Positions 46,319 to 54,593 of a stretch of DNA of 64,000 bases are shown here, in pieces; within the stretch, counting starts at the first letter, position 1; each line of letters opens with the position of its first letter. Made by a program: the position numbers and the translations under genes. Source of the stretch: Nostoc sp. CHAB 5844 (lineage in GTDB: Bacteria > Cyanobacteriota > Cyanobacteriia > Cyanobacteriales > Nostocaceae). The notes beneath the pieces were generated by a model. That model made no database searches, was not told where the DNA came from, and saw nothing but the letters and a program-made list of their open reading frames with translations. Where the stretch lies: assembly GCF_020829595.1 (NCBI RefSeq), contig NZ_JAIVFW010000041.1:1-64000 (forward strand). The letters are read 5' to 3'.

Positions 46319-47641
46319 GTGAACCACCTCTACATTTTCCTATTCTCCCTCAGCATCATTCTCATCAACCCATTCGGTACAATGCGCGGGGAAATCTGGA
46401 CTCAACCAAAAGTATTTGCCATTAGCCTTATCTGCATACTCAACCTTTTAATCCTTTGGGAAGACACAGAACACCTCAAGCTACCCCAAAGTTGGAAAAT
46501 TAACAGGTTACTATGGGAAATATTTCTCGGAATTGGATTAATTGCAACTGTCGCTAGTCCTTTCCCTTGGCGTTCCCTACTCGGTCAAGAACAGATGGGT
46601 GATGGCTTGCTTTACTGGTTACTTATCTCCATCTTCACTCTCAGCAATAACTTACTACTCAGACTGCACCCAGAACTAGCCCGTTCTCAACTGCAAGGTT
46701 TAGTAATTGGCGGTGTTATCCTAGCAATTAGCATCTTCCCACAAACTATCAACTGGCGCATCGACTACACCGCCACCAGTGGGCAACTACTCAGAGATAA
46801 TATTCTGGCTAGTACTATCTTTCAAAATCAGCAACCAATCGGTTTGTATTCCCATCGTGGTCATGCTTCATTTGTTCTAGCAGCAGTAGCAATTATCACC
46901 CTTGTCGGCTGGCGTTGGCGTTGGATAAGGAATCGTGATGCTGTTATAGCTAGTATCTTGATTATCCCTGCACTGTTGCTCACTCAGACTAGGGCGGGGA
47001 TATTAGCTTTTTTAGTAGCTGGAGTTTACTGGTTTTACCAGTCTGGTATTACTAAAAAAGTAGGCTCCTTTATGCTCTGCACTTTGTTGGTTGCTTTGTT
47101 GTTTATCGGTGTAGTTTCATCCACTCGTCAAATTGAAGCACTCAATCAATTCAACTTTGATAACAGTACTAAGATTCTCAAACAACTCACGTCTGACAGA
47201 ATATATTTGTGGGAATTATCAGCGCGTGGTATTGGTAAGCGCCCGTTACTGGGATGGGGGATGAATGGGTTTGGGAGTGCTTATCCATATGTCATTAATT
47301 CTAATTGGTTAAAGATGACTCGTTTAGGGGAGTTTACTTTCGACTACCAGAACTCGGATGGACGGCATAAGACACAAGCACTCATTACGGTGAAGGCACA
47401 CAATTTAATTTTAGATACAACTTTATCTGTAGGTGTTTTAGGACTAGTTGTTTACTCGCTGCTGTTAGGATTATGTCTGTGGCTAGTTATCAAGTCATCT
47501 TACTGTGGCATTGAAACAGTAGCAGTTGCTTATCTTGTATTTACTTTTACTTGGTTTGAGTGCGCCCAATTTACGCATATAGTTTGGTGGGGGCTGAGTT
47601 TTTTTGGTATGTCTAGTTTGCGTGAAAAAATTACGCCCTAG
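46319..47641 (+). CDS. O-antigen ligase (Wzy/WaaL)-like membrane protein
   Basis: A 440-residue integral membrane protein with about ten to twelve hydrophobic helices and one large external loop (~285-350) containing YLWELSARGIGKRPLLGWG then MNGFGSAYP and HNLILDTTLSVGVLG. That pattern (Arg-rich loop, GWGxxxF, HN..LD) is typical of the O-antigen ligase/polymerase superfamily. Members transfer or polymerise sugar chains on the outer face of the membrane. The GTG start is 2 nt after the upstream stop. It may glycosylate or assemble polysaccharide with the PEP-CTERM protein (inference). Confidence 0.8.
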   Translation: MNHLYIFLFSLSIILINPFGTMRGEIWTQPKVFAISLICILNLLILWEDTEHLKLPQSWKINRLLWEIFLGIGLIATVASPFPWRSLLGQEQMGDGLLYWLLISIFTLSNNLLLRLHPELARSQLQGLVIGGVILAISIFPQTINWRIDYTATSGQLLRDNILASTIFQNQQPIGLYSHRGHASFVLAAVAIITLVGWRWRWIRNRDAVIASILIIPALLLTQTRAGILAFLVAGVYWFYQSGITKKVGSFMLCTLLVALLFIGVVSSTRQIEALNQFNFDNSTKILKQLTSDRIYLWELSARGIGKRPLLGWGMNGFGSAYPYVINSNWLKMTRLGEFTFDYQNSDGRHKTQALITVKAHNLILDTTLSVGVLGLVVYSLLLGLCLWLVIKSSYCGIETVAVAYLVFTFTWFECAQFTHIVWWGLSFFGMSSLREKITP

Positions 47642-47814
47642 TTTAGTTATCATAATATGTTCAGCTATTCATACCCCGGAGGTGGAGAAACTGCATCAAG
47701 TGTGGTAAATCCGCTTAATTGCAGTACTTATTGCAGTTTGTAAATATTTTGTGTAACTGAAAGGAATATTCCTTTAGACTGAATCTCAATTGCAAAGTAT
47801 TGGGATCGAGGCAA

Positions 47815-48135
47815 ATGCATTCGATGAGTTTTTTGTGTCATGAATTTGTAGTTGCTGTTTCCTTTGGTGCTTGTGTTCTCGGTTTAATATTGCTCTGGGA
47901 CGGTAAGCAACCAAAAGATGACATAGAAGAAACAGAGAAAATTTTGTTTAGAATGAGCTTTTCTTACTGGCTCGTATACTGTGTTGCTTTTGCTCTAGAA
48001 AAGGTAATTTTACCTGACTGGGAATCTGTAGTGATGTCTTTGAGAATTACAACAGCATTGTCATATTTTTTAACTTTTTCTTGTATTCTGAGTTTACCGC
48101 TACATAAATTTGCAGTACGGCGGGTTGAAGAATAG
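47815..48135 (+). CDS. small membrane protein of unknown function
   Basis: A 106-residue protein with three hydrophobic helices (~8-25, ~47-64, ~75-95) and a short basic C-terminus. ATG 47815 follows a GAGG 5 nt upstream; a TTG at 47800 is an alternative. I do not recognise the family. It is 174 bp after the O-antigen-ligase-like gene on the same strand, and whether it belongs to that cassette is open. Confidence 0.55.
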   Translation: MHSMSFLCHEFVVAVSFGACVLGLILLWDGKQPKDDIEETEKILFRMSFSYWLVYCVAFALEKVILPDWESVVMSLRITTALSYFLTFSCILSLPLHKFAVRRVEE

Positions 48136-48140
48136 CCAAC

Positions 48141-48164
48141 TGAAGTCTGAAGTCTGAAGTCTGA
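48141..48164. repeat. short tandem repeats (TGAAGTC)
   Basis: TGAAGTC/TGAAATG heptamers, about three copies, immediately after the small membrane protein gene. Confidence 0.7.
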
Positions 48165-48254
48165 AATGGTATCACCTATAAAGGGGTGGGTCATAGGCAA
48201 GGTTTGTACCAACTTTTTTAGTCAAAAACTTTGAATGATTATGGACTACTGACT

Positions 48255-48584
48255 TTAAGCTGATTGATTCATGGCGATCGCAATAGCTGTTTGCAGTTCA
48301 TCCTGGACTAAACTAGTCAGGATAAACACCTCTTGTACTGTCTTGCCTTGTCTGGCGATGACTTTGTAACCTCCCCGAATTGGCACAGATATGCGTAATT
48401 GCATTTTCGGACTATGACCTCTCACCCGTCCAATTACGCCTGGGGTAATGGTGTGAATGCCATCCTGCTGACAGAGATTTTCTAAAATGGGGATAAGACC
48501 GGGAAGATGGGTAGAGTGATTCCAGACTAGTCTGCCATCTTTGCGGTTATTTGCTTTTTGGGGGCCTTGATGAGATTTACCCAT
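48255..48584 (-). CDS. DUF2103 predicted metal-binding protein
   Basis: A 109-residue protein fitting DUF2103: RLVWNHSTHLPGLIPILENL with the paired His, a Cys in NLCQQDG, TITPGVIGRVRGHSP and LRISVPIRGGYKVIARQGKTVQEVF. The family is named for conserved potential metal ligands; its role is unknown. It starts 4 nt after clpS, so the pair is cotranscribed and perhaps functionally linked. Confidence 0.85.
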   Translation of the reverse strand: MGKSHQGPQKANNRKDGRLVWNHSTHLPGLIPILENLCQQDGIHTITPGVIGRVRGHSPKMQLRISVPIRGGYKVIARQGKTVQEVFILTSLVQDELQTAIAIAMNQSA

Positions 48585-48588
48585 ATAA

Positions 48589-48915
48589 TTAAGCTGCTTC
48601 CAGGGGAGCCATTGTTAAACCGGCTCGCCGCAGCTGTTGGTGATACAATTCTGCTGGTTCTTGGGGGCCTACCCAAACGATCGCTTGCCCTTCATAATGT
48701 ACCTGATTAGTTAAATCCCAAGCGCGATCGCTGGTCATATTCGGGATATACTTCATCAAGCACTCAGCGACGTGTTGAAAAGTATTGAAGTCATCGTTTA
48801 AAACGATAACTTTGTAATTGGGATACGGTTTGCTAATAGTTTGACTAGACCGTTCAGGAGCAACAGTTGGTGCTGTACCCATCCCGTAAACAGCTGCTGA
48901 AAGTCTTGTGATCAT
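48589..48915 (-). CDS. clpS: ATP-dependent Clp protease adaptor ClpS
   Basis: A 108-residue protein with an unstructured N-terminus (1-30) and the ClpS core: YKVIVLNDDFNTFQHVAECL, with Asn-Asp-Asp and the His that recognise N-degrons, and VHYEGQAIVWVGPQEPAELYHQQL. ClpS binds substrates with bulky N-terminal residues and delivers them to the ClpA/ClpC unfoldase. Cyanobacteria have two forms (ClpS1 and ClpS2), and which this is needs alignment. It leads the clpS-DUF2103 operon. Confidence 0.94.
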   Translation of the reverse strand: MITRLSAAVYGMGTAPTVAPERSSQTISKPYPNYKVIVLNDDFNTFQHVAECLMKYIPNMTSDRAWDLTNQVHYEGQAIVWVGPQEPAELYHQQLRRAGLTMAPLEAA

Positions 48916-48978
48916 AAGACAGTTGGCTAACAGGATTTTACAAAACTACATTATAAGTAAATAGTTTAGTCTATAGAA

Positions 48979-49036
48979 AGTATGAAGTATGAAGTATGAA
49001 GTGTGAAATGTTGTCCTTTTGACTATTGACTATTGA
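48979..49036. repeat. short tandem repeats (AGTATGA and TGACTAT)
   Basis: Four AGTATGA/AGTGTGA units (48979-49008) followed by GACTATTGACTATTGAC (49021-49037). The second array forms the 3' end of the small frame at 49030-49110. Confidence 0.7.
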
Positions 49037-49110
49037 CCAAAAATAAATAAACCTAGCAGGAAGCACATCACAAAACCACCTGCCAGGGAATTAGGATCTA
49101 TTCTCGCCAT
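49030..49110 (-). CDS. possible 26-residue membrane micro-protein
   Basis: The minus-strand frame reads MARIDPNSLAGGFVMCFLLG followed by LFIFGQ and a stop: a short polar start and one hydrophobic helix, like many small photosystem or cytochrome subunits. It does not match any such subunit I know. No clear ribosome site is visible and its end runs into STRR. It is 115 bp upstream of clpS on the same strand. This is a weak call, kept because of its composition. Confidence 0.3.
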   Translation of the reverse strand: MARIDPNSLAGGFVMCFLLGLFIFGQ

Positions 49111-49417
49111 GTTTGAAGGGTAGAGCTTATTTGTAATCAATAATGCCTATCCTTAGTTAGGATAACCAAATTGCTTGTGCCACAGGGTTAAGAAAAGTCA
49201 ATCAATTAGTTAACTTGCAGTGAATTTAAGAGAGGCTAGGGACTAGAGGCGCTTAGGCTAGTACAATAAGGCAAAAGTAAACAGAAAAAATACTTATACT
49301 GCCAGCGTTTGACGTATTTCAAATGGTCTGCTTATTTCCGCCGTGCTGTACTATATAGTAGCTCATAATATTAAAACAGCGCTTCATACTTCTTAACTAT
49401 TTAGCTTTATTAGAACA

Positions 49418-51001
49418 ATGGCAAGAGATTTGCGTGGATTCATCAAAATTTTAGAAGAAAGAGGACAATTACAGCGGATTTCAGCCTTAGTTGACCCGGA
49501 ATTAGAAATTGCAGAGATTTCTAACCGGATGCTGCAACAAGGTGGACCGGGGTTGTTGTTTGAAAATGTCAAAGGTGCATCCTTCCCGGTGGCGGTGAAT
49601 TTGCTGGGGACAGTGGAAAGAATATGCTGGGCAATGAATATGCAGCATCCCCAGGAGTTAGAAACTCTAGGGAAAAAGCTGAGTATGCTACAGCAGCCAA
49701 AACCGCCAAAAAAGATTTCTCAGGCGATAGATTTCGGTAAAGTGCTGTTCGATGTCCTCAAAGCCAAACCCGGAAGAGACTTTTTCCCGGCTTGTCAGCA
49801 AGTGGTCATTCAAGGCGATGATTTGGATTTAAACAAGTTACCGCTAATTCGTCCCTATCCTGGTGATGCTGGCAAGATTATTACATTGGGGTTGGTAATT
49901 ACCAAAGATTGCGAGACAGGTACACCGAATGTTGGTGTATATCGCTTGCAACTGCAATCTCAGAATACGATGACTGTTCACTGGTTATCGGTGCGGGGTG
50001 GGGCGAGGCACTTGCGGAAAGCTGCCGAACGTGGTCAGAAATTAGAAGTAGCGATCGCACTTGGTGTAGATCCACTAATTATCATGGCAGCTGCTACACC
50101 CATCCCTGTAGATTTATCAGAATGGCTGTTTGCTGGGTTGTATGGCGGTTCTGGTGTGCAGTTGGCCAAGTGTAAAACAGTCGATTTAGAAGTTCCCGCC
50201 GACTCAGAATTTGTTTTGGAAGGAACAATTACACCAGGGGAAGTTTTGCCAGATGGGCCTTTTGGCGACCACATGGGTTATTACGGCGGTGTGGAAGATT
50301 CACCTTTGATTCGCTTTGGGTGTATGACGCACCGCAAAGATCCGATTTATTTAACCACATTTAGCGGTCGTCCACCTAAAGAAGAAGCGATGATGGCGAT
50401 CGCACTTAATCGTATATATACACCAATTCTGCGACAACAAGTTACAGAAATTGTCGATTTCTTCTTACCAATGGAAGCTTTGAGTTACAAAGCCGCAATC
50501 ATCTCCATTGATAAAGCATATCCCGGACAAGCACGCCGAGCAGCTTTAGCTTTTTGGAGTGCCTTACCGCAATTTACTTACACCAAATTTGTCATTGTTG
50601 TCGATAAAGATATCAATATCCGCGACCCCCGGCAAGTTGTCTGGGCAATAAGTTCTAAAGTTGACCCCACACGCGATGTATTTATTCTGCCGAGTACACC
50701 TTTTGATACTTTAGATTTTGCCAGTGAAAAAATTGGTTTAGGTGGACGGATGGGAATTGATGCAACTACCAAAATTCCCCCAGAAACAGAACACGAATGG
50801 GGCGCACCACTAGAATCAGATCCTGATGTCGCAGCGATGGTAGAAAGAAGATGGGCTGAATATGGTTTGGCAGATTTACAGTTAGGAGAAGTTGACCCCA
50901 ACTTATTTGGTTATGACATGAATCAATTCGCAATTCGCAATTCGCAATTCGCAATTAAATCAAGCCACCCACAAGGGGTGGGGTTTCAACCTGCCTCGTG
51001 A
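49418..51001 (+). CDS. ubiD: UbiD family decarboxylase
   Basis: A 527-residue UbiD-type decarboxylase using prenylated FMN: MARDLRGFIKILEERGQL at the start, the flavin/metal region NVGVYRLQLQ...VHWLSVRGGARHL (~169-200), GPFGDHMGYYGGVEDSP with an acidic active-site residue, and ALSYKAAIISIDKAYPGQARRAA. In cyanobacteria UbiD acts in plastoquinone synthesis by decarboxylating the polyprenyl-hydroxybenzoate. The last ~25 residues (MNQFAIRNSQFAIKSSHPQG...) are translated from tandem and dispersed repeats and are not part of the fold. The UbiX partner is not in the window. Confidence 0.9.
   Translation: MARDLRGFIKILEERGQLQRISALVDPELEIAEISNRMLQQGGPGLLFENVKGASFPVAVNLLGTVERICWAMNMQHPQELETLGKKLSMLQQPKPPKKISQAIDFGKVLFDVLKAKPGRDFFPACQQVVIQGDDLDLNKLPLIRPYPGDAGKIITLGLVITKDCETGTPNVGVYRLQLQSQNTMTVHWLSVRGGARHLRKAAERGQKLEVAIALGVDPLIIMAAATPIPVDLSEWLFAGLYGGSGVQLAKCKTVDLEVPADSEFVLEGTITPGEVLPDGPFGDHMGYYGGVEDSPLIRFGCMTHRKDPIYLTTFSGRPPKEEAMMAIALNRIYTPILRQQVTEIVDFFLPMEALSYKAAIISIDKAYPGQARRAALAFWSALPQFTYTKFVIVVDKDINIRDPRQVVWAISSKVDPTRDVFILPSTPFDTLDFASEKIGLGGRMGIDATTKIPPETEHEWGAPLESDPDVAAMVERRWAEYGLADLQLGEVDPNLFGYDMNQFAIRNSQFAIKSSHPQGVGFQPAS
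50926..50956. repeat. tandem CAATTCG repeats inside the ubiD 3' end
   Basis: CAATTCG is repeated four times (once as CAATTAA) and is translated as FAIRNSQFAIK. The array is in-frame, so it lengthens UbiD. Confidence 0.8.
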
Positions 51002-51010
51002 TACAAGGAT

Positions 51011-51050
51011 TTTTTCGCCCACAAGGAGCGAGGTTTCAAACCTTGATTAT
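51011..51050. repeat. dispersed AATCAAGGTTTGAAACC repeat, reverse copy
   Basis: TTCGCCCACAAGG then GAGGTTTCAAACCTTGATT is the reverse complement of the repeat at 7034-7072. A similar CCCACAAGGGGTGGGGTTTC lies in the ubiD tail at 50967-50988, so two related blocks sit side by side. Confidence 0.55.
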
Positions 51051-51094
51051 TTCATGAAATAAGTTTTAGGAACTAACAAATAATACTGCGTTAC

Positions 51095-51128
51095 CCCACC
51101 TCGTGAATAAGGTGGGAATTTTTATTTT
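51095..51128 (+). terminator. rho-independent terminator after ubiD
   Basis: CCCACCT (51095-51101) pairs with AGGTGGG (51110-51116), followed by AATTTTTATTTT. It is ~95 bp downstream of the ubiD stop. Confidence 0.7.
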
Positions 51129-51193
51129 AGAAGGTATGGCGAACATAACCCAATACGGTTCAGTTAGGGTTTTCTGGTGAGAATATCAGGTTT

Positions 51194-51221
51194 GTAGAGA
51201 CGCGAAATTTCGCGTCTCTAC
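51194..51221. repeat. perfect GTAGAGACG hairpin
   Basis: GTAGAGACGCGAAA and TTTCGCGTCTCTAC form a perfect 28-bp palindrome. The same GTAGAGACG...CGTCTCTAC family is at 59615-59645, at 63191-63219, and inside hpnB at 58710-58737. Confidence 0.8.
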
Positions 51222-51276
51222 TGATAAAATTACAAACTAAGTTATAAATAAGGTAGATTTGATCAGCAATACCAAT

Positions 51277-51816
51277 ATGAAGAACAACATCAATTATTCC
51301 CTATCAAAGCTAGTAATTGGATTAGGACTTACAAGTATAAGCGTATTTATAAATACTGGTTTATCTGAGCAAATTGTTTTAGCAAAATCAACTAATGTTA
51401 AAAAGTGCGAGATTTCAGCTTATGTTACTGATACAGATCCACAAGGCTTAAATGTACGGAATGGTGCAAGTCTGCGTCACAAAATTTTAGGACAAGTACC
51501 TATTAATGAAACAGTTCAGATTATTGCTGCTGCTAAAAATTGGGTACAAATTACCAATGCAAGTGATGGTTTTTCGGGAACAGGATGGGTTTCTGTCGCA
51601 AAATTAGGCTTATCAACCCGTGGTTATGGTACTAATGGTGTGAATCTTTATGCTAGTGCTAATCAGAAAAGCCGAAAAATAGGAAAAGTGCCTGCTGACG
51701 CAACTGTGCAATTATTAGGCTGTCAAGGAAATTGGGCGCAAGTAGAATATCAAAGTATCAAGGGTTGGTTAGCCAAAGAAGATCAATGCGGTGCAGCCCT
51801 GACAACTTGTTCGTGA
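51277..51816 (+). CDS. secreted protein with two bacterial SH3 domains
   Basis: A 179-residue exported protein. A signal peptide lies at ~1-38 (hydrophobic core LVIGLGLTSISVF). It is followed by two SH3b domains: ~50-105 (GLNVRNGASLRHKILGQVP; NWVQITN; GTGWVSV) and ~112-168 (GVNLYASANQKSRKIGKVP; NWAQVEYQSIKGWL). SH3b domains in secreted bacterial proteins often bind peptidoglycan or other envelope ligands. ATG 51277 is given; an in-frame TTG at 51259 has AAGGTAG just upstream and could be the true start. Two Cys near the end may form a disulphide. Confidence 0.8.
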   Translation: MKNNINYSLSKLVIGLGLTSISVFINTGLSEQIVLAKSTNVKKCEISAYVTDTDPQGLNVRNGASLRHKILGQVPINETVQIIAAAKNWVQITNASDGFSGTGWVSVAKLGLSTRGYGTNGVNLYASANQKSRKIGKVPADATVQLLGCQGNWAQVEYQSIKGWLAKEDQCGAALTTCS

Positions 51817-51941
51817 TATTGTCAGGAGTCAAGAAAGCAATTTAAACTAAATTTTTCTTGAGGAGAAGTTGATGTAAAACTATTTAGCTACCATAAAAAT
51901 TAATACTCATAGTCCAATCAAATTACATTTGAGGTAGATAA

Positions 51942-52727
51942 ATGCCTTCTCCATTCCCAGGAATGAACCCATATTTAGAACATCCTAATTTATGGACCGG
52001 AATACATGGAAGAATAATAGTAGCGATCGCAGATTTTCTTTCTCCACAATTACGTCCTAAGTATTTTATCGCTATTGAAGAAAGAGTTTATCAAACTAAT
52101 GATGATAATAGACTTCTATTGGGTATTCCTGATGTAGTAGTAAAAAGAGCATCAACAGAAATAAATCCTCAAAACTATAATGTAACAATAGTTGCACCTG
52201 TTATTAGTCCGAAAGCTGTTACAGTTCCCTTGCCAACAACTGTGAAAGAAAGATATTTAGAAGTACGAAATGTAGAAACTAAAGAAGTAGTCACAGTAAT
52301 TGAAATCATATCGCCAAAAAACAAGCGTACAGGCGAAGGACGTAACGCCTACGAAAATAAAAGACAGCGAGTGTTAGGAAGTGCAACTAATTTAGTAGAA
52401 ATTGATTTATTACGTGCTGGAGAACCAATGTTAGTTTTTGATGATGGTACACAAAATGATTACCGAATTTTAATTAGTCGCGGTGATAGTCGTCCTCAAG
52501 CTGATTTATACGCTTTTAATTTACAAGATATAATTCCCTCTTTTCCCTTACCCCTGAAAACAGAAGATAATGAACCTGTAGTTCAACTACAAAATTTATT
52601 AGACGGAATTTATGACCGTGGTAGCTACGATTTAGTCATAGATTACAGTCAAGAGCCAGTACCATCATTATCAGAGACGAATGCTGTTTGGGCAGATACA
52701 CTTCTACGAGAGAAGAATTTAAAATGA
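51942..52727 (+). CDS. DUF4058 family protein, copy 1
   Basis: A 261-residue soluble protein with the DUF4058 opening MPSPFPGMNPYLEHPNLW, then FLSPQLRPKY, GIPDVVV, and the nuclease-like core VVTVIEIISPKNKR and LVEIDLLRAGEPM, with conserved Glu, Asp and Lys. The IEI.SP.NK pattern resembles the Uma2/PD-(D/E)XK region, though catalytic function has not been shown. The domain is expanded mainly in cyanobacteria and planctomycetes. It has a TTTGAGGTAGATAAATG leader shared with copy 2. Confidence 0.88.
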   Translation: MPSPFPGMNPYLEHPNLWTGIHGRIIVAIADFLSPQLRPKYFIAIEERVYQTNDDNRLLLGIPDVVVKRASTEINPQNYNVTIVAPVISPKAVTVPLPTTVKERYLEVRNVETKEVVTVIEIISPKNKRTGEGRNAYENKRQRVLGSATNLVEIDLLRAGEPMLVFDDGTQNDYRILISRGDSRPQADLYAFNLQDIIPSFPLPLKTEDNEPVVQLQNLLDGIYDRGSYDLVIDYSQEPVPSLSETNAVWADTLLREKNLK

Positions 52728-52790
52728 TGTAGTTACTAGGTAAACTCTAATTACCCATCATGTATAGAAAATTAAGTTTGAGGTAGATAT

Positions 52791-53612
52791 ATGCCTTCTC
52801 CTTTTCCTGGAATGAACCCATATTTAGAACATCCTCGTATATGGCCAAATGTACATCATTTATTAATTAGTGAAATTGCTAGATTCTTATCTCCTCAGCT
52901 ACGTCCCAAATATCGAGTTGTTGTCGAAGTCAGGATGTACGAATCTAGTGTGGAGAATGCGTCGCTAGTTGGCATACCTGATGTAGTAATACAAGGTTCT
53001 CAAAGTGCAATTAATCGCAACAATGGTAATGTGAATATTGCAGTTGCAGAACCAACCACAAAACCCATAAAAGTGAAAATTCCCAGACCGGAAATAATCA
53101 AAGAAGGTTATTTAGAAGTGCGAGAAGTTGGAACGGAAGATGTAGTTACTACTATAGAAATTTTGTCGCCAACTAATAAACGCCGAGGCAAAGGACGAGA
53201 AATGTATGAGGAGAAACGCCAAGAAGTATTAGGAAGTAAAACTCATTTGGTAGAGATTGATTTACTGCGGACTGGGGAAAAAATGGCATTTTTTGATACT
53301 GATATTGAAAGCCATTATCGTATTTTAGTTTGTCGTGGCGATCGCAGTCTTTATGCTGATTTATATGCCTTTAATTTACAAGAAGTAATTCCGGCTTTTC
53401 CCTTACCTTTGCGTAAAGAAGATACCGAACCAATCATTGATTTACAAAAATTGTTAAACGAAGTATATGATATTTCTGCTTACGATTTAGTCATAGATTA
53501 CAATCAACCACCATTTCCACCACTGTTAGAGGCGGATGCAGCTTGGGCGGATGGAATGTTGCAGGACAAAGGTTTACGCTCAACAGCCAACAGTCCTGAA
53601 ATCCCCGATTAA
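52791..53612 (+). CDS. DUF4058 family protein, copy 2
   Basis: A 273-residue tandem paralog of the preceding gene: MPSPFPGMNPYLEHPRIW, FLSPQLRPKYRVVVEVRMY, VVTTIEILSPTNKRRGKG and LVEIDLLRTGEKM. It differs most in the middle (residues ~70-110) and at the C-terminus, which extends a few residues more. The 63-bp gap and shared leader (TTTGAGGTAGATATATG) show that regulatory DNA was duplicated with the gene. The two are likely cotranscribed. Confidence 0.88.
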   Translation: MPSPFPGMNPYLEHPRIWPNVHHLLISEIARFLSPQLRPKYRVVVEVRMYESSVENASLVGIPDVVIQGSQSAINRNNGNVNIAVAEPTTKPIKVKIPRPEIIKEGYLEVREVGTEDVVTTIEILSPTNKRRGKGREMYEEKRQEVLGSKTHLVEIDLLRTGEKMAFFDTDIESHYRILVCRGDRSLYADLYAFNLQEVIPAFPLPLRKEDTEPIIDLQKLLNEVYDISAYDLVIDYNQPPFPPLLEADAAWADGMLQDKGLRSTANSPEIPD

Positions 53613-53646
53613 AATCTAAAGTTAGGGTTTCTCTTAACTTAGACTC

Positions 53647-54537
53647 ATGACATTTGCTTATCGTCTGTTTTTGCTCTGTAGCTTAGTCAGTACATTTGGA
53701 CTAGCATCCACACTGTTAAACTTAGAAATAGCTCACGCGCAAGTTGCTAACTGTCCAACTCCGGCTTTAAATCGCTTTCAACGCCATAAAGTCGTGCGTG
53801 GCGAAACTTTAGAGAGTATAGCACAGCGCTACAATCTTGCTCCAGAAACATTAATTGTGATGAACCCGGATGTGAACAATGGCCGTGTGAGTGTGGGTAG
53901 TGAACTGCAAATACCACCCTACAACGGCATTGTTGTGGAAGTGCCTAGTGGACAAAATTGGCGACAAGTAGCCGCAAAGTATAAAGTTCGTCCTGATGCA
54001 CTATTTGAGATTAATGGTTGTCAACAAAACCCCAAAATCGTATTTGTACCAGGGTTGAATTGGTTGCCAAATCGTCCGCAAACGGCATCTCTGATTCCAA
54101 CCAATTCAAACACACAAAGTCGTGTGTCTATCAGCGGCTATCCTTTGGCGAAAGTTGCAACTGTGGGGTTAGGTTATGGTTGGCAGATTAATCCTAATAA
54201 TGGAGAAGTGTTCTTTCACAGTGGTGTAGATTTGTTAGCCGCCGTGGGCAGTCCTGTAGAAGCGATCGCACCTGGTAGTGTAGTATTTGCTCAAGAGCAA
54301 GGTAGTTATGGTCAATTGGTGATTATTAACCACAGCGGTGGATTGCAAAGCCGCTACGCTCATCTTGGTACTATCAAGGTTAAGGTTGGTCAGCAAGTCA
54401 ATGCAGGAGATTTATTAGGAACTGTGGGGACGACTGGAGAACCTGCTGCTAAAGAACCACATCTCCATTTTGAAATGCGTTCTAGTTCATCTCAAGGATG
54501 GGTAGCGCAAGATCCAAAAAGTTATTTGAAGAAGTGA
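53647..54537 (+). CDS. LysM and M23 peptidoglycan DD-metallopeptidase
   Basis: A 296-residue exported protein with a signal peptide (1-31). LysM 1 lies at ~46-90 (HKVVRGETLESIAQRYNL). A second, weaker LysM lies at ~98-140 (GQNWRQVAAKYKV). An M23 (lysostaphin-like) zinc peptidase domain spans ~185-290: HSGVDLLA (H-x3-D), YAHL and HLHFEMR supply the zinc ligands. It should bind peptidoglycan and cut its cross-links, or act as an activator of other hydrolases, during growth or division. It is 35 bp after the DUF4058 pair and may be read with them. Confidence 0.93.
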   Translation: MTFAYRLFLLCSLVSTFGLASTLLNLEIAHAQVANCPTPALNRFQRHKVVRGETLESIAQRYNLAPETLIVMNPDVNNGRVSVGSELQIPPYNGIVVEVPSGQNWRQVAAKYKVRPDALFEINGCQQNPKIVFVPGLNWLPNRPQTASLIPTNSNTQSRVSISGYPLAKVATVGLGYGWQINPNNGEVFFHSGVDLLAAVGSPVEAIAPGSVVFAQEQGSYGQLVIINHSGGLQSRYAHLGTIKVKVGQQVNAGDLLGTVGTTGEPAAKEPHLHFEMRSSSSQGWVAQDPKSYLKK

Positions 54538-54593
54538 TAAACGCAGAGGTACGCTAAGGTTAACGCGGAGTATCGCAAAGAGGATTTTTTGAA

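Noticed and set aside
46319-47641. Exosortase for the PEP-CTERM protein
   Set aside because: Although it is a multi-helix protein next to a PEP-CTERM gene, its large loop and GWG/HN motifs fit O-antigen ligase, and the exosortase Cys-Arg-His pattern was not seen.
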